36,322 nt of DNA from Bacillota bacterium (GTDB lineage: Bacteria > Bacillota > Clostridia > Acetivibrionales > DTU013), in assembly GCA_023399355.1 (NCBI GenBank), contig JAEWQC010000253.1:1-36322 (forward strand), read 5' to 3'. A program made the translations under genes and the position numbers. The notes under the pieces are model-generated. The model saw nothing but the letters and a program-made list of their open reading frames with translations. It ran no database searches and was not told where the DNA came from. Within the stretch, counting starts at the first letter, position 1; the number at the start of each line of letters is the position of its first letter. Of the stretch, positions 31,430-36,322 are shown one piece after another.

Positions 31430-32080
31430 TTGAAGCCATATGCTAACGCTGAGGCACAGCTGAGCCATAACCTAGCAGTAGACGACGAAATCATCAGAAA
31501 TGCAAAATCCGGAGATGCCCTGGCCCTGGAATTTTTAATCAATAAGTACAAAAGTTTTGTCCGTGCAAAAGCAAGGACCTATTTTCTTATTGGTGCAGAC
31601 AGGGAAGATATCATTCAGGAAGGTATGATTGGCCTGTATAAAGCCATCAGAGATTTCAGAGGGGACAAGCTTTCCTCATTCAGAGCCTTTGCCGAGCTTT
31701 GCATCACCAGGCAGATCATCACAGCCATCAAGACCGCCACCCGGCAGAAACACATTCCACTCAACTCTTACGTTTCTCTTAATAAACCGATTTTTGACGA
31801 GGAATCCGACCGCACACTTCTCGATGTTATTAGTGAGGAGAGCATCAGTGATCCCGAGGAGATGATGATCAACAGGGAGGAATTCGCCGGAATTGAAGTA
31901 AAAATGGGTGAAATACTTAGCAGTCTGGAGTGGGAAGTATTGTCCAAATATCTTCAAGGCAGGTCCTATCAGGAAATAGCCGTAGAACTGGACCGACACG
32001 TGAAATCCATAGATAATGCCCTTCAACGTGTTAAACGCAAACTTGAGAAGTATCTTGAAGAAGGCAGAATGTACTCTTAG
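31430..32080 (+). CDS. sigH: RNA polymerase sigma factor SigH (Spo0H)
   Basis: This 216-aa sigma-70 family factor drives early sporulation and stationary-phase genes. Region 2 is ALEFLINKYKSFVRAKARTYFLIGADREDIIQEGMIGLYKAIRDF, with ITRQIITAIKTATRQKH after it. Region 4 is LSSLEWEVLSKYLQGRSYQEIAVELDRHVKSIDNALQRVKRKL. The TTG at 31430 is the best start: AGAGGGGG lies 7 nt upstream. The ATG at 31403 extends nine codons with no ribosome binding site. Position after rlmB and the yacP remnant matches Firmicutes order, and it has its own perfect promoter. Confidence 0.94.
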   Translation: MKPYANAEAQLSHNLAVDDEIIRNAKSGDALALEFLINKYKSFVRAKARTYFLIGADREDIIQEGMIGLYKAIRDFRGDKLSSFRAFAELCITRQIITAIKTATRQKHIPLNSYVSLNKPIFDEESDRTLLDVISEESISDPEEMMINREEFAGIEVKMGEILSSLEWEVLSKYLQGRSYQEIAVELDRHVKSIDNALQRVKRKLEKYLEEGRMYS

Positions 32081-32111
32081 GTGCAATTAAGAAAATACAA
32101 CATTTACATAC

Positions 32112-32140
32112 TGGACATCAAAGTCTGCATATGTTATAAT
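32112..32140 (+). promoter_or_regulatory. Sigma-A promoter of the tRNA pair
   Basis: TGGACA, 17 nt, TATAAT, 28 nt upstream of tRNA-Gly. Confidence 0.75.
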
Positions 32141-32167
32141 ACAATTCGCCCGTTGATAAAACGACTT

Positions 32168-32241
32168 GCGGGTGTAGTTCAGTGGTAGAACATCAGCTTC
32201 CCAAGCTGATTGTGAGGGTTCGATTCCCTTCACCCGCTCCA
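32168..32241 (+). tRNA. tRNA-Gly (anticodon CCC)
   Basis: A full cloverleaf: acceptor GCGGGTG/CACCCGC, anticodon arm TCAGC-TTCCCAA-GCTGA giving CCC, T-arm GGTTCGATTCC and encoded CCA end. Confidence 0.93.
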
Positions 32242-32265
32242 TTGTATTTTTCGGGCAAGCCGCAT

Positions 32266-32341
32266 GCCCTCATAGCTCAGTTGGCAGAGCGCATCCATGG
32301 TAAGGATGAGGTCATCAGTTCGACTCTGATTGAGGGCTCCA
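32266..32341 (+). tRNA. tRNA-Thr (anticodon GGT)
   Basis: Acceptor GCCCTCA/TGAGGGC, anticodon arm CATCC-ATGGTAA-GGATG giving GGT, encoded CCA. Fourteen bases of its anticodon/variable region recur at 32554-32567. Confidence 0.95.
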
Positions 32342-32567
32342 ACTAAAATACCCCGCAAACGCTTGATTTTAAAAGCTTGTGGGGTTTTTGCTTGTTCAAA
32401 TTATTGAATAAATTGAGGAATATTTTCAGCATTTTTCATAAAAATTCGATTTCAATTGGTTTACTTGTTGGTTTAACATGTAAATCCTGAAAGACATATA
32501 TGGCGCTGATTGCCGGTATTAAAGCCTTTAAGTAAACCAACTGCGTTGGTTTATAAGGATGAGGTCA
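32301..32567 (+). repeat. att-like 14-bp direct repeat of tRNA-Thr sequence
   Basis: TAAGGATGAGGTCA occurs at 32301-32314, inside tRNA-Thr (anticodon loop to variable loop), and again at 32554-32567. The interval contains TGGTTTA direct repeats and a perfect 9-bp hairpin TAAACCAAC/GTTGGTTTA (32532-32552). This resembles a tyrosine-recombinase attachment site. The gap 32392-32729 holds no gene. Confidence 0.55.
32349..32391 (+). terminator. Terminator of the tRNA operon
   Basis: The imperfect stem CCCCGCAAACGCTT / AAGCTTGTGGGG is followed by a T5 tract. Confidence 0.7.
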
Positions 32568-32729
32568 CCCTACTTTGCATCCAGAATCAGAAAACAAATC
32601 AAGTATTTAACATATAAATCTATATTTATTATCATAAAAATAAAGATATGTTTGCCCTCCACCTTAGGGAGTATTCACAGTCTGAATAATTCGCTTGAAA
32701 GTTATGGAAGAATATTATAGGATGATTCT

Positions 32730-35687
32730 ATGGACTACAAAAAATTATTTGAGAACTATCAAGCATTACTAATTGAAAATAACAATTTGAAAGATGAAAT
32801 TAAAAGTCTGAGAATTCAACTTGGAATTAGTGAATCCCGAGTTGCTAGTGATGGGATTGTAGATCAAGAAGATTTAAATGAGCCTACCAATCAAAAACCA
32901 TTGGAATATGAACGAGAAGACAAAACCATTCGTGCCGAAGTTAGCAATATGTCAGAGCCGTATGAAAAAATACAGCTTTTCATGTCGCTGTTTAAAGGTA
33001 GAGAGGATGTTTTGGCAAAAAGATGGGTAAGCCCAAAGACGGGTAAAGCTGGGTATTCCCCTTTTTGCTTGAATGAATGGAAACATGGATTATGCAGGAA
33101 ACCTAAGGGAAATTGCAATGATTGTCCTTATAAGGACTATGCTTTGCTAGATGAGAAAGTTATTGATATGCACTTGCGAGGGCTGGATAGCAAAGGTAAT
33201 GCTTTTGTTGCAGGGATATATCCTCTTTGCCTTGATGAAACCTGTTGGTTTCTTGCTATTGATTTTGATAAAGGCGAGTGGCAAAAGGAAATTACAATCC
33301 TAAGAGAAGTATGTGAGGACCTTCATATTCCTTTAGTGGTTGAACGTTCGCGTTCAGGAAACGGGGCTCATGCATGGTTTTTCTTTGAGCATCCTATTCC
33401 AGCTATGCAAGCTAGAAAGCTTGGGAGTGCATTAATTACCTATTGCATGGCGAAAAGACATGAAATTCCATTTAAATCATATGATAGACTTTTCCCGAAT
33501 CAAGATACGATGCCTAAAGGTGGATTTGGAAATCTTATCGCCTTGCCTTTGCAGAAGGTAGCAAGAAAAGAGAATAATAGCGTGTTCATTGATAAAAATT
33601 TTGAACCCATTGATGATCAATGGACCTTCTTAAGTTCCATTAAAAAGCTTTCCGAGGATGAAGTTGGTACGTTTGTTTTCAGACTATGCAGTGGAAATGA
33701 GCTTGGTTCACTAAAAAAAGACGATGAAGAAGCTCAAAAACCATGGGAAACAAACAGAGTCAAATTATCCAGAAACGATTTCCCTGATACAATTCATATA
33801 ACCAAAGCCAATATGCTGTATATTGAAAAAGCAGGGATTTCACAGAGAGCATTAAACCATATGAAACGTCTAGCTGCATTTAAGAATCCTGAGTTTTATA
33901 AAACTCAGGCTATGCGTTTGCCAACCAAAGATATGCCGATGGTTATATCGTGTTCTGAAGAAACAACAGAATACCTTTGTCTGCCAAGGGGCTGCGAAAA
34001 TGATTTAAGGACGGTTATAAATGAATATAGTGTGCATATTGATTTTGTCGACAAAACAAACATTGGAAGAAGAATAGATATAGAATTTAACGGGACACTT
34101 AGGGATGAACAACCTGAAGCGATAGAAAAACTCTTGAGGGTTGATAACGGAATTCTTTCAGGTACTACAGCTTTTGGAAAAACAGTTGTTGCAATTAAAT
34201 TAATAGCTGAACGAAAAGTGAATACATTGGTTTTAGTAGATAGAGTAAGCCTGGTGGCACAATGGAAAAAGAGATTAACAGAATTTCTTACTATAAATGA
34301 GAGCTTACCTGATTCCGATGATGGGAAAAAGAAGGGAAGAAAGAAGACTAAAAGCATTATCGGACAGCTAGGAGCCGGAAAAGATAACCTTAGTGGAATT
34401 ATTGATATAGCAGTTATGCAATCCTTGAATAGAATGGGTGAAGTGAAGGAGTGTATTAAGAATTACGGTATGATCATTGTAGATGAGTGTCATCATGTTT
34501 CAGCATTTAGCTTTGAAAAGGTTCTTAAGAGCGCAAATGCAAAATATGTTTATGGATTAACTGCAACACCTATCCGTAAGGATGGACATCATCCAATTAT
34601 ATTTATGCAGTGTGGATCTATCAGATATAGGGACGATGCTAAAAAGCAAGCAGAAAAAAGACCTTTCGAGCATTATATCATACCAAGATTTACTTCTCTC
34701 CGAATCCCATTGGATAAAGATGAAAAGGATGTTTCCATTAATGATTTGTATGCAGAAATTGTTGTAAATGAAATGCGTAATAATCAGATATTGGATGATA
34801 TAATTCGATGCCATAAGAATAGAAGAAACTGCGTCGTGTTGACTGAAAGGACAGCCCATGTGGAGTGGTTTTCAAAAAACTTAAGTAAATATATTACGGA
34901 TGTGATTTCTCTCACAGGTGGTATGGGGACTAAAGAAACCAGAGAAATTCTGAAGAGAATAGCCGAAGTTCCTCTTGATAAGAATCTGACTCTTGTGGCT
35001 ACAGGAAAATATATTGGTGAGGGTTTTGATGAACCACGTCTCGATACTTTGTTTTTAGCTATGCCAATCTCATGGAAGGGAACCTTGCAGCAGTATGCAG
35101 GAAGACTACATAGATTATTCGACGGTAAAAGTGAAGTGCAAATTTATGATTATGCAGATATACATGTACCAATGCTGGAAAAGATGTATAATAAAAGGCT
35201 CTCAGGATATGCTTCAATTGGTTACAAAGCAAAGTCAGATATTGATGATACAGACTCTATTGATGTTATTTTCAACAATAGCGATTTTATGCCAGTATAT
35301 ACGAATGATATTATATGTTCTGAAAGAGAACTTATTATTGTAAGTCCTTTTATTACAAAGAAGAGAAGTCTGCAGATGCTGAAAATCCTTGAAACCGCCA
35401 TAAATAGAAAGATAAAGGTAATTATAGTGACTAGGCCGATGCAAGATTCTCAAACCAAAGATATAACCACTTTGCAAGAAGCGTTGAAAACTCTTAGTGC
35501 GGCTGGAATAAGTCTTGTTTATAAGCCCAATATACATCAAAAATTTGCTGTTATAGATCAAAAGATTGTATGGTATGGGAGTATCAATCTAATGAGTTTT
35601 GGAAGTGCGGAGGAGAGCATTATGCGGTTGGAGAGCTACAATATTGCCAATGAATTGATAAAAAGCATTGAGAAGGTGATATCATGA
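32730..35687 (+). CDS. TOTE-type primase-helicase-phospholipase D protein
   Basis: This is a 985-aa multidomain protein. Residues 1-40 are a coiled coil. Residues about 75-320 form an archaeo-eukaryotic-primase-like domain of the TOTE conflict-system type, with a Cys cluster (CLNEWKHGLCRKPKGNC, then DCPYK), catalytic AIDFDK around residue 178 and ERSRSGNGAHAWFFFE. Residues about 455-800 form an SF2 helicase: Walker A SGTTAFGKTV near 478, DECHH near 585, GLTATPIRKDGHHP, and motif VI QYAGRLHR. Residues about 840-985 are a phospholipase-D-like nuclease with one HxK motif (HQKFAVIDQ). The ribosome binding site AGGA is 8 nt from ATG. AT-rich codon use suggests transfer. The next gene overlaps its stop. 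Confidence 0.88.
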   Translation: MDYKKLFENYQALLIENNNLKDEIKSLRIQLGISESRVASDGIVDQEDLNEPTNQKPLEYEREDKTIRAEVSNMSEPYEKIQLFMSLFKGREDVLAKRWVSPKTGKAGYSPFCLNEWKHGLCRKPKGNCNDCPYKDYALLDEKVIDMHLRGLDSKGNAFVAGIYPLCLDETCWFLAIDFDKGEWQKEITILREVCEDLHIPLVVERSRSGNGAHAWFFFEHPIPAMQARKLGSALITYCMAKRHEIPFKSYDRLFPNQDTMPKGGFGNLIALPLQKVARKENNSVFIDKNFEPIDDQWTFLSSIKKLSEDEVGTFVFRLCSGNELGSLKKDDEEAQKPWETNRVKLSRNDFPDTIHITKANMLYIEKAGISQRALNHMKRLAAFKNPEFYKTQAMRLPTKDMPMVISCSEETTEYLCLPRGCENDLRTVINEYSVHIDFVDKTNIGRRIDIEFNGTLRDEQPEAIEKLLRVDNGILSGTTAFGKTVVAIKLIAERKVNTLVLVDRVSLVAQWKKRLTEFLTINESLPDSDDGKKKGRKKTKSIIGQLGAGKDNLSGIIDIAVMQSLNRMGEVKECIKNYGMIIVDECHHVSAFSFEKVLKSANAKYVYGLTATPIRKDGHHPIIFMQCGSIRYRDDAKKQAEKRPFEHYIIPRFTSLRIPLDKDEKDVSINDLYAEIVVNEMRNNQILDDIIRCHKNRRNCVVLTERTAHVEWFSKNLSKYITDVISLTGGMGTKETREILKRIAEVPLDKNLTLVATGKYIGEGFDEPRLDTLFLAMPISWKGTLQQYAGRLHRLFDGKSEVQIYDYADIHVPMLEKMYNKRLSGYASIGYKAKSDIDDTDSIDVIFNNSDFMPVYTNDIICSERELIIVSPFITKKRSLQMLKILETAINRKIKVIIVTRPMQDSQTKDITTLQEALKTLSAAGISLVYKPNIHQKFAVIDQKIVWYGSINLMSFGSAEESIMRLESYNIANELIKSIEKVIS

Positions 35688-36322
35688 CAAAGACCCAACT
35701 TGAAATTATTATACAAGAAGGCGAAAGCTACAAAGTTGAATTCAAAGAGAGTGTTGATAAAACGCTGGTTGAAGAAGTATGTGCTTTTGCGAATGCATCT
35801 GGTGGTAAATTGCTTGTGGGAATTTCTGATAACGGAAGGATTTCAGGCACAGATACTAGTAATGTTGCACGTTCAAGAGTTCAAGATACAATCAGGCAAA
35901 TTCAACCGGATATTTTTGTAGAAATTGAGGTGTTTGAAAATATTTTCATCCTTTCAATACCAGAAGGGAAAGATAAACCTTATAGTTGTTCAAAGGGATT
36001 CTTTCTTAGAGTTGGTCCGAACTCTCAGAAACTTGGCAGAAATGAAATAATTTCATTTGTTCAATCAGAAGGCAGAATACGCTTCGATGAATTAGTAAAA
36101 GCTGGAGCGAGTTTCCCGGAAACACTTGATAAAAATAAGGTTAAAAGGTATTTGGAGCTATCTAGTATTAGTAATTTACTTCCGGAGGAGGATATACTCT
36201 TAAATTTAGGTTGTTGTGTAAAGGATGATAGAGAAGCTAAGTTCACCAATGCTGGAGTTTTGTTTTTCTCAAAGGAACCAGTAAAATATATTCCACAAGC
36301 CCGAGTGATATGTGCTTTATAT
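35684..36322 (+). CDS. AlbA_2/Schlafen-like protein, 5' part
   Basis: This runs off the right edge; 213 codons are visible. The ATG overlaps the previous stop (ATGA), so translation is coupled, and GAAGG lies 7-8 nt upstream. SYKVEFKESVDKTLVEEVCAFANASGGKLLVGISDNG is the AlbA_2 (Schlafen AlbA, divergent AAA-4) domain. FFLRVGPNSQKLGRNEIISFV follows, then a winged-helix-like middle and FTNAGVLFFSK typical of the downstream ATPase-like region of this family. Such proteins are transcription regulators or nucleic-acid-binding effectors, often in defence loci. Its partner is the TOTE protein; a joint antiviral role is inferred. Confidence 0.85.
   Translation, partial: MTKTQLEIIIQEGESYKVEFKESVDKTLVEEVCAFANASGGKLLVGISDNGRISGTDTSNVARSRVQDTIRQIQPDIFVEIEVFENIFILSIPEGKDKPYSCSKGFFLRVGPNSQKLGRNEIISFVQSEGRIRFDELVKAGASFPETLDKNKVKRYLELSSISNLLPEEDILLNLGCCVKDDREAKFTNAGVLFFSKEPVKYIPQARVICALY

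Overview
The window looks like chromosome of a spore-forming, anaerobic Gram-positive bacterium of class Clostridia, most likely a Ruminiclostridium/Acetivibrio-type organism (inference). The reasons are strong AGGAGG-type ribosome binding sites with frequent TTG/GTG starts, a T-box leader, the cysE-cysS ... mrnC-rlmB-(yacP)-sigH order known from Firmicutes, two CotS-type spore coat kinases, and candidate mother-cell sigma-K promoters.

Layout. (1) 1-6630: a spore-polysaccharide (sps-like) sugar locus. It holds a minus-strand DegT aminotransferase and two paralogous GT2 glycosyltransferases behind a good sigma-K-like promoter, divergent rmlA-rmlB for dTDP-4-keto-6-deoxyglucose, a DUF3343 protein, a spore-surface-type protein, and an RmlB paralogue that has lost catalytic residues. 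(2) 6900-10000: another spore-surface-type protein, an Asp-rich repeat protein, a coiled-coil protein and a DUF6062 protein. (3) 10100-14150: 8-oxoguanine glycosylase, a second DUF3343 protein, a candidate ~325-nt noncoding RNA with consensus promoter and terminator, an SLH-TraB/GumN exported protein, and a small frameshifted ORF. (4) 14200-17600: a propeller/coiled-coil protein divergent from a third spore-surface-type protein, then a four-helix holin-like membrane protein. (5) 17750-20250: a Cys-specific T-box leader controlling cysE-cysS. (6) 20340-26450: a second, minus-strand spore-envelope block (amphi-Trp protein, two CotS kinases, CotSA-like GT4 with a repeat tail, UDP-glucose dehydrogenase). 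(7) 26700-32340: lplA, an RNA-rich gap, mrnC and rlmB (both with repeat-expanded N-termini), a decayed yacP, sigH, and tRNA-Gly/tRNA-Thr. (8) 32440-36322: an AT-rich accessory segment starting at the tRNA genes. It encodes a TOTE-type primase-helicase-phospholipase D protein translationally coupled to an AlbA_2/Schlafen-like protein cut by the window edge. This is a probable defence or conflict island.

How the parts fit. RmlA and RmlB would make the nucleotide sugar, the DegT enzyme would aminate it, and the GT2 pair and GT4 enzyme would place sugars on spore-surface material. UGD supplies UDP-glucuronate, and the CsxC-like and CotS proteins are the likely coat/exosporium components. Housekeeping genes (cysE-cysS, mrnC-rlmB-sigH) flank and are split by the second spore block.

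Cross-cutting features. In-frame tandem repeats recur in at least six genes (rmlA, the Asp-rich protein, GT4, mrnC, rlmB and a small ORF). Several dispersed non-coding repeats are present: a GAAATC/GATTTC hairpin family after minus-strand genes, a ~110-nt element at 12.0 and 28.0 kb, and a GGCGAT...ACAGCAAGTAG RNA motif at 11.5 and 28.3 kb. All functional statements come from reading the sequence. No database search was possible.
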